Source: Siphonodentalium dalli (Eukaryota > Mollusca > Scaphopoda > Gadilida > Siphonodentaliidae). Taken from it: a stretch of 64,000 nt of DNA. Positions 24,186 through 35,602 of the stretch are shown piece after piece (the stretch's first letter is position 1; the number at the start of each line of letters is the position of its first letter). A program made the translations under genes and the position numbers. The stretch covers positions 139,146,351-139,210,350 of the forward strand of contig CP136062.1 of NCBI GenBank assembly GCA_032622095.1, read 5' to 3'. The notes under the pieces are model-generated. The model was not told the origin of the DNA and made no database searches. It saw nothing but the letters and a program-made list of their open reading frames with translations.

Positions 24186-24248
24186 GGAAATGTGCAGATA
24201 ATAGGTTCAACAAACGATCATAGTTGAACTTATTATCCGGACATTTCC
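24186..24248. repeat. 63-bp hairpin
   Basis: GGAAATGT.C.GATAAT pairs with ATTATC.GGACATTTCC, with stems of about 25 bp around AACGATCATAG. A shortened relative is at 31040-31090. Confidence 0.7.
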
Positions 24249-25175
24249 CTCCAATAAATATGAATTATTCTGGACTTGTATTGTCAGTTCGCCAGTCGTT
24301 CGTCTGCTAATTTATTCCTGAACACCTCTCCAAATGAATAATAGACAATTCCAATGTATAACTGATGGGAGAATCGATTTATTATAGAAAAGGGTTAAAC
24401 ATGGTCCACTGGCCGCTGTCTGTTATATATGCCCGGTGGTTCGTACGCAGCAACTCGAGTGCCTACTTGATATATAGATCAATTCCACATCACAAGGCGT
24501 AGGCCGACATCCTGCCAATATATAGCACAGCACATTATATCATACATATGACAAGTGATTTGAGTATATAGCTAAGCTCGCTCCGTGACAGCGATTCTAT
24601 GTCAACAGTCTGCAGCAAATCGCTCGTGATCGACGCCATGTTCACGCAATGTCAACAGCTGTCTCGGGATTTCTCATCATGAGATTCTCCGATTATTCTT
24701 GGTTGATGATGATGTGCATCGACTCAGAACATTGACGTCACTTGTTCGTTTTAACAATCCCTGTGGTTTCTTGCATTTAACGGATATATCCAAATATAGT
24801 GGTTCTCCATGGATTCCAGTGACATGGAAGGACAGGTAATTTGTTATTCACTACCTGTTGTGTCAAGTGATAAATTCCGAATAGGGATTTCCATGCAAAT
24901 CTCAGCAGAAAAGGTTACATAGTGGCAAGTATGTCTGGTTGTCACACAGGGTTCACCCTGTTTGTGACCAAATTGGGCGATGGCCATTTTTTTAAATACA
25001 TTTTGGCCAAACAAAACGTTTCAATGCTATATATGGTCAGCAATCACATCTCCGTTTACCATCAGATCTTCATGAAACCCTTAATTCGTTAACAGGTAAT
25101 TAGCAGTTGCTCGCGCGCATGCATGTAAATGAATAACAACTTCACAGTCGCACATGTGAACTTATATGATAATTG
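24249..25175. other. No supported gene; possible short first exon
   Basis: ATG at about 24809 gives MDSSDMEGQ and then runs into GTAATT, a plausible donor. A CRE-like TGACGTCA lies about 75 bp upstream. This could be a first coding exon but is far too short to claim. No other signal was seen. Confidence 0.2.
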
Positions 25176-25179
25176 TTAA

Positions 25180-25627
25180 AGAAGCATAATCCGAATCCGA
25201 ATTAGCGCTCGCAAATTACTATTTCCTTGGCTTCGGGAGGTAAAAATATTTAATTCGAGTCGAGGAACCCATCCATCAAAGCTCAGAGTAATCAGATATC
25301 GATTTTTTCACCACCGAAAACTTCTAGTGGCCCAGTAAACAGCCGACGAGAAGACGGTCTCGGATAATTTTTTTGGGTGAAGATGGATAACTCTAAAATC
25401 AAGTGGCTTTTTTGTGTCAGATATTTGACAAACCGGCAAAATTTCGTTGAACAAAATGTTGATAAATAATAGTTTTTTTGGCAATTTTTAACTATGGTTG
25501 ACTGTTGTTAGCATTATTTTTGGGCAACTACTTGATTCTGATAACTGAAGCGGCATTTCAAAAAAAATTGTTGTTGTTATTGTTGTAATCTGGTGATATG
25601 GGGACCATCGAATCGGATTGAGTACCT
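25180..25627. mobile_element. TTAA MITE, family E, copy 1
   Basis: The right end reads CGGATTGAGTACCT followed by TTAA (25628-25631). The left end, after TTAA at 25176-25179, is degenerate but keeps AATCCGA. The interior shares CTTGGCTTCGGG, TTCGAGTCGAGGAACCCATC and ATCAAAGCTCAGA with copies at 38755, 44849 and 63823. Confidence 0.75.
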
Positions 25628-25738
25628 TTAATATATGATAAATTGCTATTGTTTTATAAGTACACATGTGCGACATTTCCATGACAAACTCACCATCATA
25701 GTATAACTAATACACACCACATATATACCATCCATTAA

Positions 25739-26066
25739 ATGGTGACTGTACATTAAATCCGGCCATTTATGGGACCATCTCCTATTACATGTATACTCAA
25801 CAGCATATATGCAACAAATATATGCAACACATGAATGGATTTGGTCCACGTATGAGTGCAATATACACTCATTTACTTTCTTAACGATGTATTACGGCTG
25901 AAAATCAACATCCAACATTTACTTTCTTAACGATGTATTACGGCTGAAAATCAACATCCAACATTTACTTTCTTAACGATGTATTACGGCTGAAAATCAA
26001 CATCCAACATTTACTTTCTTAACGATGTATTACGGCTGAAAATCAACATCGCAACATTTACTTTTG
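25739..26066. mobile_element. Half TTAA MITE (family C) with 46-bp minisatellite
   Basis: The left end after TTAA (25735-25738) matches the 15266 element (AAATCCGGCCATTTAT). From about 25871 the interior becomes four near-identical 46-bp units (ACTTTC at 25875, 25921, 25967 and 26013). The expected right terminus is absent, so the second half was lost or replaced. Confidence 0.75.
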
Positions 26067-27413
26067 ATTGAAGTTATGTCTAAGAATTCTTTGTTAGCTG
26101 CACTCTTTTGGTTGTACTATAACGTGTTGAGACTTTAAGCAAAACGAGTTACTGATCACATAATTATGTTATGATATATTTTGAGCAATCTTAATCAAAC
26201 TAACTTCGGCTTACCTGGGCTTCAAACTGGGGCACAGTGGCGTCAGCAGGCGTGGGAGAACTGAAGCCCGGGCGACAGTTCGCTTGACGGAAAAATTGTA
26301 ATCATGATCGTGCTTCTACAATAAAAAAAAACTATGACCCTCTGTGAACTCTTCGTATATAATAGTGTAATACATTGTTTCCTATGGCAATATAACAGTG
26401 CTGATAAATGAGGTATTTTGGGTCATTATATGAAACATGAAAGGGCAGCAGTGTCTTTGTGTCGAAATAATGCTCCTTTGGTGGAATCCAGGAAGGGGCA
26501 TTTACCACCACCTGTCACCTCACTGGACCAGCGCGCCGTACAAGCAGTCGATCGAGGAATGCTATGGTCTACGATAGACTAGATACAACTAAAACATATA
26601 TAGCAGATAGCGTGCGTCTGCTAAAGTCAGATAGCGTGCGTCTTTATTGGTATTTAGATCTGTACAGTCATACACAAACCGGAAGCCGTGGAACGATTCA
26701 GAGTTTATCGACTAAACCAAATTAATAAATTAAGCAAAAAGACATGCTTCCATGTGGCATACACATTTATGTTATAAACAATCTAAACTCTGATACAGTG
26801 TTACATATAACATACACAAAAATAACCCAGCGGCTCCCGGCTAACAAAATTCTAAACTTAACAACCTGCGTTAAACCAGAGATAAAACCCTTTGGGCAAA
26901 ACGCTCTGGAAGCATTGAATGTCAAGTGCTATATATATACATCTTAATTTTCGAAAATGTTATATGACGTTTTGACTTGTCATCTTAAATACATTCAATC
27001 TTATATTAATTGTTATGCCCAGTTTTCACAAAACCTGTGCTTGGAAATTTGGCTAAATACACCTGTACAGTCTAGAAGACGCTGCTAAAGTGACTCAGTT
27101 TACTGATCTCATTAACTCACTCACTCTACTACGTCACAATAGGCTGTCATTGTGACACCCTTTAATTGAATTATTCTAGCTTATAATACAACAGCGTGCT
27201 AACGCCCGTTGAGTTGTAATCAGCGTATACCGCTTTAGACAACAGTTTTGTTACTATTCTACGAAACGTCCAAAACATATATTCCTTCCTGTCCTTGATT
27301 TGGAGTGCGCAGATGAAGGTCCCTTGTCAAAGCAATAGCCAGGGTTCGTGCGTCTGTTGATTCAGTGTGTAATCAAAGCAGGGTATGATGACAGTTATAC
27401 GCCTGATTCAGTT
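26067..27413. other. No supported gene; one exon-like block on minus strand
   Basis: On the minus strand, a T-rich acceptor (TTTTTTTATTGTAG near 26317) is followed by about 100 bases open in one frame and then CAG|GTAAGC near 26215. The peptide is not recognised. The same bases contain GTGGCGTCAGCAGG, which resembles a transposon terminus, so I do not call a gene. A 24-bp duplication AGATAGCGTGCGTCT lies at about 26605-26645. Confidence 0.3.
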
Positions 27414-27426
27414 CGCGTGGGAGAAG

Positions 27427-27678
27427 CCTTGAAATATAGGGTGTCTGTCATTTGCAGAATGAGGTCCACAGAGGGTGAATTTAGTGATGCTACCCCACAT
27501 AGCGGGCTAGCATCACCAAATTCACCCTCTGGGAACCTCATTCTGCTGAGGTGTAAGCAAAATGAGGTCCCCAGAGGGTGAATTTGGTGATGCTAGCCCG
27601 CTATGCGGGGTAGCATCACTAAATCCACCCTCTGGGGACCTCATTCTGCAAATGACAGACACACTATTTCAAGGCTTG
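27427..27678. mobile_element. Four-stem nested palindrome with 13-bp flanking repeats
   Basis: The whole unit is an inverted repeat (CCTTGAAATA to TATTTCAAGG). Each arm is itself a palindrome built on CAGAGGGTGAATTT and GATGCTA.CCC, so the same stem occurs four times. CGCGTGGGAGAAG stands on both sides (27414-27426 and 27679-27691) and looks like a target duplication. The frames crossing it are by-products of the symmetry. Confidence 0.85.
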
Positions 27679-27818
27679 CGCGTGGGAGAAGATGATGGAT
27701 ATCCTTCACATCCTCGTGAGAAATATCTCCACCAGATGGCGTCGCATGTCTTATTATCAGATTTTCCAACGTGAATCAGGATAAATTTCACAATCCACTT
27801 GATTCGACTACATATTAA

Positions 27819-28312
27819 AGACACGGTTGGCATTGGCGGTGGGTATCCTGTGAAAATATCTCCACCCGTCAAATACCGCCACAAACAGAAAGAAAATCAA
27901 AATGTAGATAGACTTTGTCCGTATACAAATAAGAAATATCGCATAAACAGTATGTTATTGTCATTTGTTTGACCATTGTTATGTAAACAAAAGCATACAA
28001 AGTAACTTTTCTGGTGTTTGTTTATATTATGATGGTAAACATAAAGAGCGTTCTTTGTTGGTGAATACCTGATATGGAACTAATAAAGAGCGTTTATGCC
28101 ATTTGTGTGTGATTAGCCAGTAGCATTGTGCTGTCTTCTGTAACACAACCAGGCTCTTGCTTAGGTAACATATAGTAGGTCTTTATGATAACATGCTGTT
28201 TACGCGATGGTCATGGTATATATGAACGGAACTGTATGCGTTTTAATGTTTTTCTGTTTACGGTGTTTGGAACAAATATGAATATTTTCGACAATTAAGG
28301 CCGTACGTGCCT
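27819..28312. mobile_element. TTAA MITE, family F, copy 1
   Basis: TTAA at 27815-27818 and 28313-28316. The termini are AGACACGGTTGGC on the left and, reverse complemented, AGGCACGTACGGC on the right. It aligns throughout with 54978-55493 (TTGGCGGTGGGTAT, TAAACAGTATGTTATTGTCA). It contains two AAAGAGCGT motifs (28043, 28085). Confidence 0.8.
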
Positions 28313-28734
28313 TTAATAAAATATGCCCGGTCTAATTTTACACCACATTTGACGAAATTTCCAAAGCTAATATCCCGTTTAGCATGCAGAAGAATGAAAA
28401 ATACTTACAATCGACGTCATTCGTATGGGCAAGCACCGCGAAAATCAAAAAATAATTAATAAGTAATACGCTGAAAACGATTACAAAAAACATAAAAAAA
28501 ATTAATTGAGAACGCTCTTTATATCATCTGCCGCATTTGTGCTACAAAAGCATGGACGCTCTTTATAAGATTATTTTGTTTGATAACATGATACAAGTTC
28601 AAAACGTGTTGCAACTATCTATTTTGGAAGAAGCCTACTAATGGGTTAAATTGTCCGATCTACTAATCGGTTCAAGGGTCCAATCTATTTATTGTCGGGT
28701 ATCAAAACGTATACAGTTGGTGATTTTATCGTGT
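28313..28734. other. No gene; inverted AAAGAGCGT motifs
   Basis: Two minus-strand copies of the motif (ACGCTCTTT at 28512 and 28556) lie 44 bp apart, facing those at 28043 and 28085. A phrase like TCTACTAATCGG..CAAGGGTCC is repeated at about 28660-28760. Confidence 0.5.
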
Positions 28735-29033
28735 CAAGGGTCCGATCTACTCATTGTCCGGTATCCCAAACAAAAAACCGCCATTTGCCCGACATGGAAC
28801 AGAAAAGAGCGTTCCGTGGTAGTCTATTCCTGATATGATAGCAATAAAGAGCGTTTGTCTGATTTCTAGCGAAAAGTTGAACACGACTGAAAATGACCGT
28901 CACTTTGGCAAGTGTTTTTCAGAGCATATAAAGCCGATATATCAATAGTTTGTTTATTTATCGACCTATCGTATCCGTCGCTCCAAATTACGTAAAAAAA
29001 AATTGGAGGTTCGAATGAGCCATGTCCGTTTAA
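28735..29033. repeat. Dispersed repeat B, copy 2
   Basis: Aligns with 13770-14050, with motif copies at 28804 and 28846 and the common end GGTTCGAATGAGCCATGTCC. That phrase resembles a polymerase III B box, but no A box at the right spacing was found. Confidence 0.7.
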
Positions 29034-29636
29034 AGAGTGAATGCGATAGTGTCTCTAATGATCTAATTATTGATAAGGGTACGTTCATACACACGCAAAT
29101 TTGCTAGAAATTATTTTACAGTTCGAGTTCGAGTAACATCGCCGACTACATGTTCCAGGCCAGGTCAGTCATTTCTCAACTGCACACTATATGATCCAAA
29201 ACATCCTGAAACATCGGGTAATTTGTGTTTTCGTCCACAATAGAGAACCGCGTGTAACTTAATTTATGTGTGAAAATGTCAAAATAAAATGTCATGCATG
29301 AGCCTCACTTTTAGTGGATTACATGTAAGGTGTTCTCTAATTTGGATTAAATTTTGCTTAAGTAAATAAATAAATTGGAAAAATACTAAATTTAAAATAA
29401 GTTCACTTTCAGAATAAAATAAGTCCGATATGTACCTTTGTGAATATTTAGGTCCGATATGAACATATTTGCACGAGGATATGTAGCAGCACCGGGTGTA
29501 CACTCTTTATAATGTGTTTTCACGTTGTCCCGCGTCATCCAACGGAATAACGGCTATAAGTCCACTATGGGCTTATTCCAGCCTCATATGTCAATATTTA
29601 GTTCCAATATGAACATATTTAAGTTGCACGCCTGTA
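29034..29636. other. No supported gene
   Basis: The phrase AATATTTAG(G/T)TCC.ATATGAACATATTT occurs at about 29440-29472 and 29593-29622. AT-rich sequence otherwise. Confidence 0.4.
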
Positions 29637-30328
29637 TCTAATATATATTTTGGAACTTTTGTCTGTTTGTTTGTTAGCTATGGCCGGGAAAACTGCCGGG
29701 CGGATTTAGCCCAAACTTGCTATCTAAGGTTAAAAAGCCACGGGCAGTGTTTACCGCCGTTTTGGAGAAGCTCAGAGCACCCATTGTCCACTCCCAGACA
29801 CAAAAATGACCGCCATTGGCACGGTGCGGTTAATCGCGTTAATAGTTAAAGAGCGTTCGTATCCACAGTGTCGTTGATAAAGAGCGTATGCGTGCGTCTA
29901 ATGTGATTTTAACGTCTGGGTCCACACGTGAGCGTGACTGTATCCAGACATGAGTGTGTTGTGTGATTCTTACGTACTTAGGGCTTCCTAGGAACTTTTC
30001 CTAGGTGTTCCAAGGAACGGGGGGTATTTTCATCGGGTAAGTTTTTCCGCCCGACGTGATCTTCACCTTGAAACGGGTACCCACAAACGTACCTCTTTTA
30101 GGGACGGGTACCATCACGGGACGGGTACCATCATTTCTCTTGATTAAAAAGGCAGAATTAACTCAAATTAAATTAAAAAATTAACGGATTTCGACGAAAT
30201 TTGATACCTAGGGATACTTTTGTCGGGGGAGTGTTTTCGACGAGTCAAATCGTTACCCCGACCTGACCTTGACCTTCAAAATGGTCAATTCAAGGTCAAA
30301 GCCCGGACGAAGTCGGGTCACCTGCTAG
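29637..30328 (+). mobile_element. Helitron-like element 1
   Basis: The 5' end TCTAATATATATTTTGGAAC then GTCTGTTTGTTTG matches the start at 61849. The 3' end has a GC-rich hairpin (CCCGGACGAAGTCGGG) about 8 bases before CTAG (30325-30328), followed by T. A hairpin plus CTRR end is the established Helitron hallmark. The interior carries two AAAGAGCGT motifs (29848, 29879) and AAGGTCA phrases. There is no Rep/helicase, so it is non-autonomous. Confidence 0.7.
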
Positions 30329-30627
30329 TATATATATATATATATATATATATATAAGTGTAGGATATGTCTGTCTGTCTGTTCGGATTTTTCTCCATGA
30401 CCCATGGACCGATTTGAACCACTTTTGGTGTGGTGACTCCTGGTACCCTGGCGGAGGTCATAACGGCGTTATTTTTTCAAATATTTTATTTAAAAAAATA
30501 TTTATTAAATAAATACAAAATAAAATTTAATTGAGCAAGAAGCTCAAATTTGCTCAATCTAAAAACAAATTAATTTTATAGGGGCCGCAGGCCCCACCGA
30601 CACCGAATAAAGGGTGATTTCCTCTAG
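30329..30627 (+). mobile_element. Helitron-like element 2, abutting element 1
   Basis: It begins in a TA run, then GTCTGTCTGTCTGTTCGG and ATGACCCATGGACCGATTTG. It ends with a GGGGCCGCAGGCCCC hairpin and CTAG at 30624-30627 before T. The spacing from hairpin to CTAG is longer than usual. Head-to-tail placement behind 29637-30328 parallels the pair at 61340-62330. Confidence 0.6.
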
Positions 30628-31502
30628 TATGTATATAATACAATTAATGACAATAACCATGGATGATTTCAGCTATTCCTAATTGATTCCGACATAACTT
30701 CTTCCTCGATATGAATTGGTTCTGGCAAGAAAACAGATGCATCTATCAAACATAATTTTGTTAAAGAATCATTGGTATAGTATTACAAGCAGCCACCACT
30801 TATATAGACATTAGCCTCGTATCTTCATCTTCGTTTTAAGTCTGGTATAGAGGAATGTCGGGCGTTATATTTCCGTTTAACCCGTTCTATATATACTGAA
30901 TGGATTCAGTTACAAAAGTACACATTGAGACGGTCTGTTATTGATTTAGAGGGGTGTTCAGATAATACAAGCAGACGGTAGACAGAAAAATAGATAATAC
31001 AAGTGCAGATATCGAATAAATGATTCAATTAATTGATGGGGAAATGTTCTGAAAATGGTCGTTTATTGAACTTGTTATCTGAACATTTCCTAAGAGAACG
31101 ATAGTCGTCGGTGAGTATTTAGTAAAGAAAGGGTTAATGCACATGGCTGTTTGCGCCCCAATACATCTAATGATATTCGCTTTTTAATTTTGTTTTGTAT
31201 CGAAATAAGTCGATAAATATCTGATACACCTTTATGTGAGCATGATATTTATGTCCGCAGCCATTGATAGTATACAATGACGTCGATTAATCGTGGTTGT
31301 GGTGTCCATGAATCCCGAAACGCGGTACCATATCTGCCGGCTGCCCTTGGTTATGATTGATTACGGCCATAATTTCCATTTAAAAAATGGAATTTTTTAT
31401 TTTTGGGTGGATTGTGAATGAAACTCCGTTCATTTCCGTCTAGTTTTTCTCTTAGTATTTTCACAAATATCCTCTTACGTCACCAGCTATCTGGTATTGA
31501 TG
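30628..31502. other. No gene; repeat modules
   Basis: A truncated relative of the 24186 hairpin lies at 31040-31090. A module matching 13615-13725 lies at about 31135-31245 (CGCTTTT.AATTTT, TAAATATCTGA). The remainder is unique. Confidence 0.45.
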
Positions 31503-31506
31503 TTAA

Positions 31507-32059
31507 AGGGGTACTGTACGCCAAATGTTGTTGTTGGTTTCTATAGTTTCCGAGTCGGAGAATAAGTTGAGTACGAAGTAGTGTTACGGATGACAAATTT
31601 ACCGGAATGCAAAAATACAAATTGTCGTTGTTGAGTAATTTTTGTACAGTTTTCAACCAAATGAATCAAATAAAAGTTATATTATAGGCATACTAGTCCC
31701 ATATAATCATTTAAGTTATTGTATCGTCGCTAGTCAGTGAGTGGCTTGAGTGTTCTCCCCGTATCATCATAATATTTTAAGCGATCGTGTGTGCGATCCG
31801 TTTAACAATCCAGTATCCCTCAATTACTTTGTTTGATTACGGAAATTCGTAATTTAATTGACGCCATTTTATGGCTCCAGTCATAAATTCAATTTATAGC
31901 AAATTATTAACTTTTAAATTATAAAATTTTAAGATAGCCTATTAACCTGAGCGTTTACAGAATACATCTTCGACTCAAATTACTTATGTTTCTATATATT
32001 ATCGATATTAGATCGTTGTTGTCACCGGAAATTTAATGAAAATGGCGTACAGTACCCCT
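31507..32059. mobile_element. TTAA MITE, family A, inverted copy
   Basis: TTAA at 31503-31506 and 32060-32063. The termini are AGGGGTACTGTACGCCA on both ends, 17 matching bases. Reverse complemented, it aligns with the left half of 12130-12773 (GTGACAA.A.CGATCTAATAT, GACTGGAGCCATAAAATGG). It is more diverged than the 1-415 / 12130 pair. Confidence 0.85.
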
Positions 32060-32063
32060 TTAA

Positions 32064-34113
32064 ACGAAATAAAATTACGGATTTATCAGCACTCAAACTG
32101 CAAGGCAGATTTTCGTCCCCTGCTACACCGGCCTGACCACTGACTACCACGCACACAGACTGTGAGGGGATCACTCATTTTGTATTTAAGACTTTTTTGC
32201 TCGGTTTTTGTTTAAACATATTTTATTCTAATACAATACTACAAGAGGGGTCGGGGCACAAGTTTTGATAACTTACATCCGCCCCTCTCCCATAAAATTG
32301 GCTTAAATCCCATTGCTCGGTTACAAATCATTCAGCATAATTCTGAGAACTGTCCATCCATATCCACTTGAAATTTTGGATATATAGAACCAGAATGAAT
32401 ACAAAAATTTAGAGTTAATTACGTGATGCCAGTGGTCAGACCAGAGTACCGAGGGGACTGAACTCTGCCTTATAATTTGGTCTGCAATCTCACTGCTGGC
32501 CGATCTCCCCGGTGTCGTAATCCGCTCGTCAATACCAACGACATTTAACCTTTTTTATTATAAATAAATGTGTTATTACAGCAGTTATACAAGCATACAC
32601 TGGAATGGTCTATTGTTCATCTATAGGGGTGTTTATAAAATAAAGTAGACGACAAACAGACAAGCAAATAATGCCGGTGCATCACATTGTATCATTAAGC
32701 TGAATGAGTAGGTCCTCGCCAACATCGTCACTGTACCCAGCTATACAGTATACATGTATTTTTGACCGGCATTGGACTCGTTTAGTAACAGTACAGCCTT
32801 CCAATATGTCCAATCCTTTACAAATATACATCTCTGGCTTATAGACTGTATATCGGTGCATTAGTACTTTTTGACAATCCAAAGCACCAAGTGATTTTGT
32901 TTTTAGTACTTATATTATCAAATTATGTGGTATATATGTCTGTGTGTTGAAAAGTACACGCCTGCAAGCGATGTGTGTCTCTGCCAACGAACAGAAGAGC
33001 TGGAAAATCCGCTTACGTCGGTTGCTTAGTACGAATAATCCCTTTTCTGATAAATTTTATCGGTGATCATGCATTACTTTGGGCTTGAATGGGCATAGCG
33101 ATGGCATTTCATTGTCCAGAGTAAATGAATGGAAGAGTCCGGCGAAATTACCTTGGGATACGCCGCTCACTCGCGAGAAGATCGCATAGAGATGGTTTAC
33201 AGCGGTCCTGTTTAATAACCGACCCCACCCGACCGTACCGCACACAGGGGTCCGAGCTAGATGCGTCATGCACTGTCGTGCAGAATAGACAGGTATGAAC
33301 CAAAGTTCCATTCCCCCGTTTACTGCTGAGTTTTGTAGCTATGGAAATTGTTTTCCAAAAAAAATATTCTTCCACAATAGCTATAGCTTCAAACTGAGAT
33401 GTACATGTAGCTGAACACCTAACTAATGCAAGCATCAATTGGTGTATATATATATATATATTGCAATTGGGAACACTTCTTCAAAAACACTTCCCGGTTT
33501 TCTAGTCATAAAGATTTTTTTTCATACCAAAATGAATCTACTTGAAATAATAAATCAGACAGTATAAAGGCTTTCAGTTCATGTGATTTTCGAAAGGATA
33601 CAACTCGTTCAACTTAATTTACCTGTTTTTATTACTCTTGGATTATCTCCCTTAGAATTTCAACATGAGCTATAGTTCAGAAAGACGTCTAGTTTACTAT
33701 TAATTCAGTTCAGTGGTATTTAAGTCCTTCCCTTGAATTTCCAGCTATGATTGGATTGGTTTTTTATGTTTATGTGCCCTTTTGATTATGAGAAAGAACG
33801 GAAGTTTGGGTTGGATGTATGACTGTTCATTACTTATGGATAATATATACATGCAAATAAAAAAACATGAGGTACAAACAGTAATAAGCATAACATGAAT
33901 TAGAAACATATAGAAATGACAACAATGCTCAATGGCCGCATAACTTTGCCATCTCATCTAGAAACTCGACTTCGTTTATCTCGCCTGCCAAGTACACTCT
34001 CTTGGAATGACGTCTGGAATATTATGATTATCGATACTTTTTCTTTTGTGATGTCACTGTCGTTCGCGCTTATCTGTAATATATTACACTAATTGAACCA
34101 TTGATCTTTCTTT
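32064..34113. other. No supported gene; dispersed repeats D and G
   Basis: Repeat G, copy 1, at 32205-32305: TTTAAACATATTTTATT, then GGGGTCGGGGCACAAGTT, then a CCGCCCCTCTCCCATAA phrase. Repeat D, copy 2, at 33640-33755. A TA run lies at 33448-33462. Opposing short frames at 33057-33438 and 32682-32882 (minus strand) are not recognised. Confidence 0.45.
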
Positions 34114-35329
34114 ATGGAGTTGATCACCCAGGTCAAGTTCGGATGGAGCCGGCTACCATCAGTTGCAGTTTTTTGTGTTACACTTCTTCGTGGTTCGTGG
34201 TCCTTTTCACAACGGTGTCAAAATTGTTCCACAGAATCCACACAGTTCTTCAGTAGTTGCCTTTTACTCACAATGTTGTCACATATTCCGTGTACTGCGT
34301 CACCCTGGGGTCGACTGGTTGGCCGTTGGTCAGTGATACTTGGAGTGCGATGAACAACGCATCGCTATAATCTTATCAATCGACAGAAATGGCAGCGCGG
34401 TGGATCTTCTGGTTAATGGTTTCACGATTGGGTCGTTGTCGTCGTATTCTTTCTTCATCCTGCATGTTTTCGTGGCATAGTTCATTACACTCTGCATGGT
34501 TGTAGTGGAAGAAGCAAAATTTGACGATGGCTCTCCAGAAAGTCAATCTTAGGGCGTTCTGAACATCGGTACATTTAGTTTCGTAGTACATGTATGTAGA
34601 CATGTGTCGGCGAAATGTTTATGCCTAATTCTGTTGATTTTTGCTTGAGTAGACCGAAGAATCTCATGTGTGTTGTTGCGTCTTGTTCGGCAGGAGTCCA
34701 TATATCAGGGGAACCATTTTACTGTGGACGAACGCGTGGGCTGAATATATTTTCAGAAAACGTCTGGAGATTTGTCGAAGATACCATAGGCGTAGAAACG
34801 ATCAGCATTGGCAATGATCCTAAGGTTGCTGACTGTTGTGAAGATAATACTGACTTGTCACTTTCACCAACGGATGCAAGAAGGAAGTTATCGTTCGTGA
34901 TTGTTTATTGCTCATTCTCGATTTCGCTGCTTTAAGTGCATAATGTCAGCTCATGGTAGAGTGATGAAATAGTTTTGGAATAATACCCTACTGTCGATTT
35001 CAGACTTGCTACAAAATGTCCACATAAACTTTGTCAAAACCCGTTGGCCTTCGCTGTAACAACACAGCCGATCGCACCTTCAGTTAACCCCCTGCCTCAT
35101 ATCTGCAAAGTGAGAATAACCCCCTTTTGTATGCGGGATTGAGGACATTCAGGCGGTACGCGTGAATCATATTAGCTCCGCTGTAAGAGGGTATTCAGGA
35201 GCAAATGCCCCTGTCTTAATTGGTATTCGGGATTCAAATGAAAGGCTGATACGCGACTTTGATGGCGACACACTGTTGCATGTATTTTATAGCTGGAATG
35301 GGCCTTTTTTTCGGGTCTCATTCTGTTGG
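34114..35329. other. No supported gene; GC-richer unassigned stretch
   Basis: Between 34114 and 34935 several frames of 75-106 codons lie on both strands with near-random composition. I read the minus strand through this stretch looking for a transposase and found only an isolated KQSRTITSFL-like phrase. This is a possible decayed coding region, unassigned. Confidence 0.35.
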
Positions 35330-35430
35330 TTTAAACATATTTTAATAGTATATTGATATACAGATACTAAGGGATTGGAGGGCAAGTTCTTGAAACGTAG
35401 ATGGACCTCCGCTCCCCACAATACAGAATA
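35330..35430. repeat. Dispersed repeat G, copy 2
   Basis: TTTAAACATATTTTAATAG, then GGGATTGGAGGGCAAGTTCTTGA, then CCTCCGCTCCCCAC. The same order of phrases occurs at 32205-32305 and 51885-52035. The family is unknown. Confidence 0.55.
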
Positions 35431-35547
35431 AGTATAAAAGCAAATAAAACACAATAATTTAAACAGAATAGGTTTGGCATGACTGGTGCATGTATACAAT
35501 AATATTTGAATATGAATAACTATACTATTAAGTATTACTGGTGAGTG

Positions 35548-35602
35548 ATAGTGTGGTGGTGGTGATGGTGGTGGTGGTGGTGGTGGTGGTGGGGTGGGGT
35601 AA
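35548..35602. repeat. (TGG)n microsatellite
   Basis: An almost continuous TGG/GTG run with one GATGG interruption, passing into GGGGTGGGGT. Confidence 0.9.

Noticed and set aside
34114-34935. Possible gene cluster of four mid-length frames on both strands
   Set aside because: Frames overlap in opposite strands, share no homology I can name, and lack splice or start context.
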